The translations under genes were made by a program, and so were the position numbers. A stretch of DNA of 64,000 nt from Amyloporia xantha (lineage: Eukaryota > Basidiomycota > Agaricomycetes > Polyporales > Adustoporiaceae), in contig JAYKKR010000006.1 of the NCBI GenBank assembly GCA_036971615.1, forward strand, positions 1,984,001 through 2,048,000, read 5' to 3'. The notes beneath the pieces were generated by a model. It saw nothing but the letters and a program-made list of their open reading frames with translations, was not told where the DNA came from and searched no databases. This document shows, piece after piece, positions 49,485 through 60,057 of the stretch (the stretch's first letter is position 1; every line of letters begins with the position of its first letter).

Positions 49485-51573
49485 TTCGACTTTCAGCACA
49501 GAGAGGTGTTATCGAGATTCTGTCGACGAGGCAAGAGACAAAAGTTCAGACAAAACGAGACTCATCGAGCGGTACTCAAAGATTAGATGGGACGCTCCTA
49601 GGCACGTGATCGGAGTGACTCCTGCCCATCCGTTGACTTAAACCGTTTCTGCTGGTCGTGAAATTGTTCCTCTCCTCTAACTTATTGTCTCTGCATACCA
49701 TGCTCGCTACGCCTCTTGAGTCTTATTGCGTTTTTGTACTGGTAAACCCTGTTTTGTAGATCGTTTCCCAACGCTGTTGGCCTAGCTGCGTAACTTGACG
49801 ATCTCTAGAAAGGTCTGAATCTTGTGGACGTCAATATTTCCGTGTACATCTGAGGGGGGGGGATTGAACACTTGACTTTAACACTCGTACGGTGTCAACT
49901 ACCCCTCTCACCTCCTATGACTTCGTTCCGTGTAACAGAAACACTGTTCAACGAAGAAACTTCTACCGTCCATCAATATCGACTCAGATCTAAAGATCTG
50001 ACGCTCCATGTCGTGGTGGTAGTGGCTACCGTTGCTCGCCTTTCTGAACTTGCTGCTGTGGCAATATCTATTGCGGCTCTTCTGTGGCTAGAAATTCGAT
50101 ATGTTCAAGCGTATGACCCTATCCAGTGCATTTCCCAGTCTCATATCATACGGATGGCTGTCGATCGCGGTCCGACAGACCTCACGGAGATCTCGATTCC
50201 AATATTATAAAAGTTGGTTCCTCATTTTTCTTGACCCCTATTCACCTTATGTGCAGAAATATGTTCCAGCTACCCGTTTCACCCTTAACTAGAAGGCTTC
50301 GCCATCGCCGTCGAATGCCGTGCGGCAATGAAGGCATGAGAGCATGCAAATGTAGCAGAATTAATCAGTATGTATCTCTTGCGGTATCTGTCCGTGTTAC
50401 TAGGTCAAAAAATTGGTCCAGCCGAGTGAGTTGTGCAATGCTGCCTCCACTGCCCTCATTCATACATCGTCTATGTAAGCGACAACAGATCGTGCACAGC
50501 TTATCTTAACTTCGAACTCTTGAGTTCTGGCTATGATGACACTGCTATTGACAACATTCGCGTTCCACCCTCATAGATGGGTGTCTATACAACCTTGCGT
50601 GCTGTCTGGATTTATTATTATGCCGTTATGAATGTATCTTCAGTGATGACTCGCTGGATGGCGCTGAGCTACTAGACACGTTCATAACCATCTGGTCTAG
50701 ATAGACACGGAACTGTCTATATGCCGGGTTTGTGCCTGGCTGTGAGGGGTAATTGCATCTTTCCGATGATGGATGCAAGCTAGCTCCAGACTATCTAGCT
50801 GTATTCGGAATAGTCGAATCGTGCTGGTGCTGGGCAGGGGATTGTGCAGCCCGTGGTTGCGGTGAGGTCAGCCTAACTGTCGATCGAAGGTAGGCTCTAG
50901 AAATGCGCCCTAACTAGTAATTGTTCGCTGGCTGTGGATCACCGGCATTAGATCTGCTTGCCTCCTCGCGCCGTTGCTGACTCTGTAGCACAAATGTTCG
51001 TGCTGACCTCTTGTTTATTGTTATAGCGTAGCATTTGTCTTATTGTCACAGTCAAGATATGCTCCTATTCGCATCATTCATATCCAGCAGCTGATTTATT
51101 CACATGCACAGCGTTAGCCAGTTACTAATTCATACTCCCAAGAACAGGTCCGGCGGAGGATGGGCCAACGTGCTCTAGGCATGTGGTTCAAAGCGTCCGT
51201 GGCGCTATCTGAGTCACCCGTTTCAGTGCTGGACGCCGGGCGAGGCTCCCATATTTGTTCTTTATAGACGGCAGTTTGTCGCGCTCATTGCAAGGTATTT
51301 CCGTTCCTGATGATCCTTGTATTGAGCTTTGACACCTGTGTGAAGGCGAGTGAGTCTTCAGGTGGCTGTTTGGTCTTTGGACCATGTTTCGTGAGGACGC
51401 CCATTCTCGACGCAGTCATTTCACGGGCTTGGGTATCGGAGAATCTTGGTGCGACAATACACAGCCTAATATGTCGCTTGTGCCTGGCTCGCTTATGAAC
51501 TCCTGTCCGGCTTTCATGAAATGTTTCGTGCACAGAATAGTCGGTTGACTGTCAGCAAGGATGTTCGCGCAAG
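49485..51573. other. Gene-poor stretch of 2.1 kb
   Basis: The left end holds the eIF2-alpha promoter. A plus-strand frame at 49872-50210 (112 codons) includes a hydrophobic stretch but no family pattern. A run of nine Gs lies near 49855-49863. The rest is AT-rich. Confidence 0.4.
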
Positions 51574-51579
51574 TATAAA
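51574..51579 (+). promoter_or_regulatory. TATA box of the secreted-protein gene
   Basis: tataaa lies 46 bp before the ATG at 51620, a usual place for a strong, regulated fungal promoter. Confidence 0.6.
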
Positions 51580-51619
51580 GGCCTCCGCATTCACTCGCTT
51601 TCTCATCCGGCAAGGCACA

Positions 51620-52246
51620 ATGTTCGCTCAAGCTCCCATCACTGCAGTTGCTACCCTCGCTCTCGCTGTTCTAGCTCAGGCGAACCCTTCACCCTTCTCA
51701 GTGCACCGTCGTTCGCTCGCAGGTCAGACGATTGCCTTCGCATGCTATGGGGGTGGCGGCGATTGCGAATGCCCAACTGATTTGACCGGGGATTCTGGTG
51801 GAGTTCTGATCAACGTCTACCCTGGGTTCCAGTGCGCGTACCCTGGTGGTGCTTGTACCTGGGATGACAAGGTTCGTGTTCCTAGTCGGTTCTCTGTCTG
51901 GACTCGTTCATAGAAGCTCATGAATTTACGTGACGACAGACCGGGGTACTTCAGAATACGGCTCAGACGAATTGCCCATCGTCTGCTCCTTGTAGCACTG
52001 CTAGCGGCTGCAGCTGTCCGACCGACCTCAACGGTGATAGCGGCGTGATGATCAATCAATTCAGCGGATACCAGTGCGCCTACGTTCATGGTGCATGCAC
52101 TTGGGACTACGTAAGTCATTACTTTCCTGTGGGAAGGATCAAGTCTAACATCGGGGCTTGGATAACAGACCGGCGCCTTGGTGAACACCGCACAGACTAA
52201 TTGTCCTACCTCCGCTGTCTGTGAGCAGCTGGCCTCAGATTCCTAG
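51620..52246 (+). CDS. Small secreted protein with duplicated cysteine-rich module
   Basis: Exons: 51620-51871, 51940-52110, 52169-52246; 166 residues. A signal peptide is plain (MFAQAPITAVATLALAVLAQ, cleavage near residue 22-25), and a short basic spacer (VHRRSLA) follows. The mature part repeats one module: CECPTDLTGDSGGVLINVYP and FQCAYPGGACTWD, then again CSCPTDLNGDSGVMINQFSG and YQCAYVHGACTWD. After each copy comes TG(V/A)L(Q/V)NTAQTNCP. Both introns sit at the same place in the module, so one exon has duplicated. The even number of cysteines suggests disulphide bonding. No enzyme family is recognised; it may be a wall-associated or effector-like protein. A TATA box precedes it. Confidence 0.82.
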
Positions 52247-52732
52247 AGGCCTATGCAAACTTATGATTGGAATGAACACTGTGGAGTCATTCACCCCGAT
52301 GACCGTAGTAACTTTCACGATTCCAATTTCATACCTGTAAAACCTCTCGCCTTAGTTGTATGTTTAAGGGTAATATTGGGTACCTGAGATTATCGAATGC
52401 ACGAGTCTATCATCTCCGCTTTCTCGAGTTAGATTGCACGTCCTATTTCGATCGCCCATGTACGGCACGGCTGCCAACTAGTATTAAGGTGTTCAGAAAG
52501 TGCATTAGTAGACAGAAGCGTGGCCGTTCTTCCAGCAGTGCGATAGTCAATGCTGAGAACAACGACATTCAATTATATAGGGTTTTCGTAACTGGGTTGG
52601 GGTACACTTACCTCCCTTCTGGGTTTGGGTAGGTCCGATTAGGATGGGGGAGGTACATTTACGTAGCGAAACCCTGTACAGTAGGGTACTATACCGTAAA
52701 TATACGAGTTGAGAGAAAAGAACGCGCTTCGG
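52247..52732. other. Spacer before the hairpin arrays
   Basis: 3' side of the secreted-protein gene. A plus-strand frame at 52360-52632 (90 codons) has no features. Short direct repeats (gggtttgggtaggtccg, ggtacac/ggtacat) occur near 52600-52660. Confidence 0.35.
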
Positions 52733-53113
52733 ATAGAGCGTGCTGAAGCGCGAACGGAGTACTGAATGTACAGAAGTGAAATATATGCACGAACGCGCTT
52801 CCGTTTGCTCGTGCGGATGCGCATTCTACGCACTCGGGTACTATACGCATATACCTCGTCGAACGCGCATCCGCACGATCGAACGGAAGCGCGATCGATG
52901 GGGTAAATATGTGTAGTGTCAAAGTGCAAAAACGCGCATCGGCACGATTGAACGGAAGCGCGTTTTTGCCCTTTGGGGCTATACATTTGGGGATATATTT
53001 ACCGCGTCGAACGCGCATCCGCACGTAGCGAACGGAAGCGCGATCTGCGCACTTGTGTAGACCACTAAAATACCCTCGATATCGCGCATCCGTTCGGTCA
53101 TGCGGATGCGCGA
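52733..53113. repeat. Hairpin repeat array 1 (6 units), upstream of the first unknown gene
   Basis: Units start at 52733, 52794, 52864, 52933, 53012 and 53083, that is 61-79 bp apart. Each is an imperfect palindrome of about 30-34 bp: left arm CGCGC(A/T)TCCG, a loop of about 8-12 nt often containing CACG and CGAA, right arm CGGA(A/T)GCGCG. The bases between units are not alike. The array ends about 130 bp before the ATG at 53243, so it may be part of a promoter or leader. Confidence 0.9.
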
Positions 53114-53242
53114 AGAAGGCACGTGCGGGCGATGCATGTGACTGTGAGAGTCGAGTGATCGTATCGATCGACTGGGCGCTGGTTTGCGTTGGTCGTTCGA
53201 TACGCCTCGACTTCCACACTGAGACTGAGACGTACCTGTACC

Positions 53243-56200
53243 ATGCCTCCAAAGAAAGCAACGACAACCGGAGGAGGCCGCCGCCGCAAGCAACCGGATC
53301 CTCCTGAGATCGATAGCAGCTCTGGAGAAGGAGAGGGAGAAGGAGAAGGTGAGTAGCATATACCTATGAGAGTGTGCATGGATAACGCTGTGGACAGTGC
53401 CGGCTGTGACACAGCTGAGTGGGCCGATCACGCTGCGCGGTCAGCGTGCTGGGGTGCCGCAGGGTATGCGCCACCACGTCGGCAGTCGAAGCCTGCTGCG
53501 CCGCCTGTGAAGCAGGCGACGATCGCTGGGCCGTCGAAAGTCGGGCGCAGTCATCGACGAGGACGAGGATGATGTGGTGGAGGTGGAGGAGGTTGTTCCT
53601 GTGGCGAAGGGGAAGAAGAAAGGTAAGGCGAAGGCGAAAGGTAAGGCGAAGGGGAAGGGGAAGGGGAAGGAGAAGGCGCAGGAGGTGAGCGACGGGGATG
53701 GAGAGAGTGGGGAGGAGGACGGGGAGGAGGAGGCCGCGGAGGAGGAAGACGAGCAGACTAAGGCGGAGAGGGAAGCAGAGCGATCGGAGGTACGTAAGAT
53801 TAACATGATCGGGATGGATGTGATATTGACGTTCGATCGTACGGGGATCTAGAATGCGTTGCGGAAGATGACGACTGCGATCGGGCTGACGGACGACTCA
53901 AAGGAACGCGGGAGGAGGTGGCGAAGCTGGAGGCGAAGATTTCGGAGGCGCTGTACGGGCATGTGCGGGTGCCGTTGCTGGACTTCCTCGCGAAGGAGTT
54001 GGGGATGGTGTTCGTTCCGCACCAGTGGAACGATCGGCCGATCAACAAGATGGAGGCGACTCGGCTGCTGGCGGAGTTGAACGTCGAGCACGGTGGGCTG
54101 CTAGCGGGGAACATGATCCAGATCGCGATCTCGGAGAAGTTCCTGGACAATACGCTGACGCCTCGGGAGCTGCAGCGCCGGGCCGGACACCTTCTACCGG
54201 AGCTGAAGATCGATCCCAGTGCGCGGGCGGAGCTGGAGGACGGTACATTGGCGCCGGCGGAGGTGTACATCATCGGTGGGCACCACCGGAGGGAGGCGAA
54301 CGCGATGTACTGCAAGCGTTTGCTGGACTCGTACGTGAAGGCGGAGGCGGAGATGGAGTTGCTGAGAGCGAAGACGGCGCGGACGGAGGTGGAGAACGAT
54401 ATGCTGACGAAGTTGGTGGAGATGTACGAGAAGGCTCGGGCACGTCTCGAGGAGAAGGCGATGTGGTCGGCGGAGGTGTACGTCTACGGTGAGTGTGCGA
54501 TTGAATTATTATTATTGGATGTTTTTATTAATACGCATTACAGAGAAGTTGAGTACGGAGATGGGGTTGCATCTGTCTCGGAACCGAGAGATGCATCGGT
54601 TCTACGAGACGGAAGACGAGTACTTCCTGATGACGCTGCGTGCGTTGCGGGAGCTGGACCGCGTCCCGGGGAAGTTCGATGCGAGGCTCGCGAAGGAGTT
54701 GAACGACGTGCGGTCGCGCACGGGGGAATCGCGTCGGAAGCACGCGAATCACTTCGCGAAGCTGTGGGCGCACCCGCGGGCGGTGAAGTTCCTGATGTCT
54801 CTTACGAGATACGGGCGGGATTTCCTGCAATCGCCGTACCTGCGGATCGAGAAGGTGACGACGATGTTCAAGACGCACTTCGGGGTGAGTATGTGTGCTT
54901 ACGATGGAGAGACATATGCTGAAAAATATATATATATTGCAGCTGTTCGTGTTCCTGGGGCAGCAGTCGTCGGACATCATGGGCTTGCTGGGGTCGAAGG
55001 AGGTGCACTCTGAGATGAAGACTGTGGCGGATGTCTCGAAGCTCCAGCGGAAGTTGATGGAGGACTTCGAGGACCTGGAGAAGCAGTACCGGGACGAGGA
55101 CCTGCATGCGAGGATGACGCGACTGAGCAAGCGACTGTCGTGGATAGGGTACCACGAGGAGCGTATGCTGATGATGCGTGGTACGCCTGATTGGGAGGTT
55201 TGGCAGGACGACGCGGTGATGGTTCTTGCTGACGGTGCGTTCCGTGCTGCTGTGCGGACGGAGGACTGGAAGCTGGGGAAGACGACGGAGGCGTCGCGGA
55301 AGCAGCTGGAGGACATCAGCGTGCAGCTGATGGACAGTCTGGAGGGGCATTGGCAGCGGAACCCGGCGGCGAACGAGGAGGAGAAAGCGTTCCGGCAGGT
55401 GGTGCTAGCGCGGATCAAGATGCTGTACACGCCGCTGCCTGCGGATATGTACGCATACGACCTGTTCATACCTCCTCCGCCCCTGTCCCGTGCGTATCTG
55501 GCATCGCTGGATAGCGAGCTGCAGTTGTACTCGTCGGGATGGTCTGTGGTGAGTGAATATTTTATACTCTGTTCCAATATGTCCGATAACGCGCATCCGC
55601 CCGAGTGAACGGATGCGCGATATCGGGACATATTTTTGTGTATGCGTGACGAGAGGTGCGTCTGACGCGCTTCAGCACGGTCGAACGGAAGCGCGTCAAA
55701 CGCACCTCGATTGAATGCGCACAAGGTGGGTATATCGCGCATCCGCTCGCTCGGGCGGATGCGCGTCATACGAGTGCGTGACGACACACGTGCGTGTGCA
55801 TGAACGTCGAATGACGCGCATCCGCCCGCGTGAGCGGATGCGCGATATCGACGTCTATCGGACGACGTCCCTGGGGGCCTCCGTTTTCGCGCATCGGCCA
55901 GCGCGAACGGAAGCGCGATCTGACGACGCTATGAGTATGCTGACGGGCGTTCTTTTTTACAGATCGCATGGTTCATCGAACCGTTCGCACTGTGCACGTC
56001 GATGACGAACTCGACCGAGTTCATCGCCGACCACTGGCTGACGGTGTTCAACACGATCGAGCAATGGCCGGGGATCATGCCGGGGCAGGTGGAGAAGACG
56101 TGCGCCAGGCTGGCCAGGCTGGTGTGGAGCACGCGAGACGAAGCGGCGTCGTTCCTGGACGTGCACTGGAGACTGATGCCGGAGTCGGCGAATTGGAGCC

Positions 56201-59195
56201 GTTCGAACACGAAGAAAGAGCTCGGGACCGGCATGTTCGCGATGTTCTGGTCGAGTGGGTGGAAGAAGACGCGCGTCAGGGAGCCGTCGGCGGAAGAAGT
56301 GGAGAGTGCGAAGGAGTACCTCAAGTACATCGACTTCGACAAGGTGATGGCGCCGAGGTCGCTCGTGCAGACCGTGTCGGCGTTGATAGATGCGCGGAAC
56401 GAGTTCGTCGCTCGGGAGGACCACAAGAAGGTCGAGCGTCTGTTCGGGTGGCGAGCGTTGTGGTTCTCGGGCATGCCGTGGAGGGCGAGCTGGCGGAGGA
56501 CCCGAAGACGGGCAGGAAGGGCTGGACGTGCCTCAAGAACCTCCGGCGGGACATCTCGTCGATGGCGGTGGTGACGGCTCTGGAGATGAGCCACTTCCGT
56601 GCGTTCATGTTCGACTCGACGCCTCCGGTCATCCTGGATCTGCGGGATGACATCGCCAAGATCATGTCGGAGGGTATGGACTCGTCTGCGGAGGTCAAGT
56701 TCGAGTGGTGGGATGAGTGCGATCTCACGAAGCAGACGAAGGAGGTGTCGAATCCGACGTGGGTCGAGTCCGAAACGCGGGAGGCCAACCCGCAGCGCAA
56801 GAAACAGATGGACGTGGTGGATCAGGAGAAGAAGAAGAGGTTGGAGAAGGCGGCAGGGACGGCGACGGCGGAGAGCACGAGTCGTGCGTCCGGTGGAACG
56901 ACTCAGGCGAAGGCCGGGGGCAAAGCGAAAGATGAGCGGAAGGCGGAGGCTTCTGGGTCGGCGTCGAAAGCAGCGAAGCCAGTCAGGAAGAGCCGGGGCA
57001 AGGGCAAGGCCGCTGAGACCGTCAAGGACCTTTCGGCGTTGGAGATCTCGGATCAGGCGGACCACGACTTGGAGGAGGCGAAGCGTCTCATTACGCTGAT
57101 CGCGAACCTCCCGTCGGTTCGGCTGGTCACGCAGGATAACGTGGACGAGGATCCAACGACGCGTCCGCTGGACGGACTGGTCGCGTTCACGATGCGCCAG
57201 ATGCACAAGGTGAGCGATCGTGTCTCTCTCTCTCGCGCACGCGTACTTTGACGTACTCATCATTATAATGTGTTTGCAGGCGATCGTCAGTACCGTGGCG
57301 CACAATCGCGAGCGTCAAGTTACCGAGAACTGGACGGAGCGGCTCGATGCCTCCGTTCTGCTCAAGACGTACGACGCGAATTCACTGCAGCTGCCCAATG
57401 CGCAATACTCGGATCGCTTTGAATATCCTTGGGTGCGTTTGAGCGTGCGAGAGAGACGGATACCGACATCTGACCTATTATTTTTATATGTGTTCGCAGG
57501 ACGTACCTACTGAGACCGACCTGAAGGAGCTGATGGACCTCGAGGAGTCCCACATCCAGGCGCTGCAACAGGAGGAGGAGGAGAAGAAACGGGCGAGGCG
57601 GGCTGCCAAGAAGAAGGCCATGGCAGAGATCGCTGCTGCACCTGAAGGTGCTGGTGAGCCGGAGCTGACGCAGGAGCAGAACGACGATGAGGAAGAGGAG
57701 GAAGAGCCAGAGCCAGAGCAAGAGCCAGAGGAGGGTGGGGATGATGAACCGGAGGCCCCGGGTGAGCAAGGCGAAGGAGGCGGAGATGGACAGGGGAGAG
57801 TGGGCCTGCGGGCAAGAAGCGCAGCAACTCGAACGTCTCCAAGAATTCGAAAAAGGCGACGACACCCTCTCCGGATAAGAAGCGTCCGCGCCGTGGAGAG
57901 ACCCCTGAGCGCAACGAGGAGGAGGAGGAGGATGAGGAGGATGCGGAGATGGGGGACGACACGGGGAAGGGCAAGACGACCTCTGAGCCCGGCGTGTCTG
58001 CGCACCAGGAGCAGCAGGACATCCAGGGTGACGTGCTCTTCGCACCCGGTCAGCCTGATGACGACGACCAAGAGATGGACGACAACTTCATCGGTGAGTA
58101 AACATGTTCGCCTCTGTGTGTCTCGTTTCGCGCTTCGGCCAGAGCGAACGGAAGCGCGAACGAGACATATATTTATATATCGTATTGGTGCGTCGAACGC
58201 GCATCCGCACGGACGAACGGAAGCGCGATCCACGCACCTCGAGAGTGTGTTCAGACACTCCATCGAACGCGCATCCGCACGAGCTAACGGAAGCGCGTCA
58301 TACGGGGTACTATACTCCAATATGGACCGTACGACGCGCATCCGCCAGAGCGAACGGAAGCGCGATACATGCGTGGTGTGCACACATATATTCGTTCGAC
58401 GCGCATCCGCACGACCGAACGGAAGCGCGTCATACGGGGTAGTATTTTCATGTACGCCCGCGTGACGCGCTTCCGTACGCTCGGACCGAAGCGCGTCATA
58501 TCGAATATTATTCGTGCATACTAAGCCGTTTGACGCGCTTCCGTTCGCTCTGGCGGATGCGCGTTATCGGCACCTTCTCCGTCTCGTATATATACCTATA
58601 CATTTCTGACCATTCTGTTGTTACCTTCGCTCCTTAGACAACACGCAGGCCTCGGTCATCGCTGAGCAAGGCAGCCAGCTCCCCGACATGTTCACCCCCT
58701 CCTCCGCCAACCCTCTTCCTCCACCCCGCCGCACCAACCTCTTCCACCACCCTTTCACTCAGGATCCCTACCGCCCCTTGACTCTCCCCTACCCTCTCCC
58801 AGAGGTCGTCCCCCACGCCTCCCCCCACCTCCCCTCTTCCACGTAGAGAGCAGCCCCGGCGTGCAGCCTCTCTTCGCCCTATGGAACCCTCGGGCCCTCC
58901 TCGTCCTCGTCCTCGTCGCGGTGGAGTTGCCATTGGCGTTCGCGGTGGCGTTCGCGGTGGCAGTGGCAGTGGCGTTCGCGGTGGCAGTGGCAGTGGCGTT
59001 CGCGGTGGCAGTGGCAGTGGCGTTCGCGGTGGAGGCAACACCTCCGCTCGCCCGTCCGGAAGTTTCCTCGGTGAGCAGCGCTTCCTTCAGAGCTAACCGA
59101 ACCCTCCAGCACGCGCGATCTGACTCCCCTTATCCTTCACCACAGCCTCTCTGCCTGCTCACGAAGAGAACGACGACACTATCAACGAGCTCTGA
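53243..59195 (+). CDS. Unknown large protein with ParB/sulfiredoxin-like motif, first of a two-gene locus
   Basis: No known family. Model: 53243-53348, 53415-53789 (or from 53463), 53853-54488, 54544-54884, 54943-55548, 55963-57209, 57280-57432, 57500-58093, 58638-59070, 59146-59195; about 1500 residues. All phases fit only if five single-base indels are corrected. Seen in order: acidic and Lys-rich N-terminus; near residue 230-310 a stretch where WNDRPINKMEATRLLAELN is followed later by VYIIGGHHRREANAMY, resembling the GxxR(R)xA motif of the ParB/sulfiredoxin/DGQHR fold (it lacks the sulfiredoxin cysteine); long helical regions with coiled-coil potential; NLS-like KKRSNSNVSKNSKK; a strongly acidic region; an RGG/GS-rich tail. 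The introns at 55549-55962 and 58094-58637 are long and filled with hairpin arrays; the others are 48-70 bp. If exon 9 is read without correction the protein would stop at 58845. Confidence 0.6.
55590..55920. repeat. Hairpin repeat array 2 (5 units), inside an intron
   Basis: Units start at 55590, 55666, 55736, 55815 and 55888 (70-79 bp apart). They fill most of the 414 bp intron 55549-55962. Three units are close to perfect palindromes (CGCGCATCCG ... CGGATGCGCG), one has CTT/AAG arms, and the last has the mixed CAT/AAG form. Confidence 0.9.
58129..58565. repeat. Hairpin repeat array 3 (7 units), inside an intron
   Basis: Units start at 58129, 58198, 58268, 58335, 58400, 58466 and 58534, remarkably regular at 65-70 bp. 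They fill most of the 544 bp intron 58094-58637. Units 2-5 have the mixed form with CAT in the left and AAG in the right arm; the last unit is in the opposite orientation. Confidence 0.92.
58930..59032 (+). repeat. 24 bp tandem repeat encoding an RGG/GSGS tail
   Basis: At least three near-identical 24 bp units of the type ggtggcagtggcagtggcgt lie in a row, with shorter half-units before them. In the frame of the last exon they encode repeats of GVRGGSGS, preceded by RPRPRRGG. RGG-rich tails often bind RNA. Confidence 0.85.
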
Positions 59196-60057
59196 GGGTC
59201 TCCACGCAGCGTACATTTCTCGTCTTTATCGCATCATCATATGGTTCAACCCATATGATGCATGATTCTTCCTGTACAACTATGTTCCCTCGCAGATGGT
59301 TCAACCCATCATACTCATGTAATTGTATTGTCGTTCTTTTCTCTCTCGTCATGTACCTGTTCGCTACGCTCCGTCGATATATCGCACTCGGACGTATACT
59401 CGTACTCATGTATTACCGTCGCTATCTACGCGCAATGCATTCATGTTTATCTCATCGCGACCGATACCGTTCGATCCCATACTGCGCCCGATCTGCGTAC
59501 GCCCCTGTTTCATCCCCATCATCTTCTCAATATACTCTCCATCTTTTCGCTTATTACTTTATCTCAAGATTCCTGCGCGTCTTCCGCTCCGGCTTCCGCT
59601 TCTCGCTTCCGATTCGTCCGACTCGATCAAATCATCATCATCATCTTCGTCTTCGTAGTAAGTCCTCGATTCCGCCCGCTCATTCTCCGTTCACGCTCTT
59701 CATACTCGTCCTATAGCTGCACTGTACTCACAGCGTACACGCACCATCATGTAGTATCCCCAAGGTACCCATACTATCCGTTCAATCAATTCAATGGTTA
59801 ACATTTCTCCCCTGTTTCAGCACTATAGCCGATCCTACCTCGATCGCTCCACACTAATTTTCTCCGATCTCCCTCCCATCCAACCCTGGTTGCCACACAC
59901 TAATTAATGTCCCAGCCTGGACCGATCCATACCGGTTCGTCTACCAGTTCATTCAGACGTGTCACTGACCCCCTCCTCCTCCTCCTCCTCCTCCTCCTCC
60001 TCCCATCTTCTCGAGTCTCGTACTGTCAGCTCAGCTCCCACTCTGTTCTAAGCCAAC
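59196..60057. other. Spacer between the two unknown genes
   Basis: 862 bp without hairpin units. It has an imperfect palindrome around 59237-59265 (catatggttcaacccatatg), a near-direct repeat of atggttcaacccat at 59240 and 59297, and a CTC microsatellite at about 59970-60002. Plus-strand frames are Ser/Arg-rich translations of CT-rich DNA. It probably includ es the promoter of the gene at 60058. Confidence 0.45.

Noticed and set aside
52689..53267. Minus-strand open frame of 192 codons across the first hairpin array
   Set aside because: The frame exists because the palindromic units lack stops in some frames. The translation merely repeats the unit (ASVRSCGCAF-like phrases).
58104..58442. 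Plus-strand frame of 112 codons in the array-3 intron with repeats like NAHPHERTEAR
   Set aside because: It is a translation of the hairpin units inside a well-bounded intron.
52733..58565. CRISPR-like array (repeats of about 32 bp with unique spacers of about 38 bp)
   Set aside because: The host is a eukaryote with spliceosomal introns, the units are variable palindromes rather than near-identical repeats, and no cas genes are present. The regular spacing is real but has another cause.
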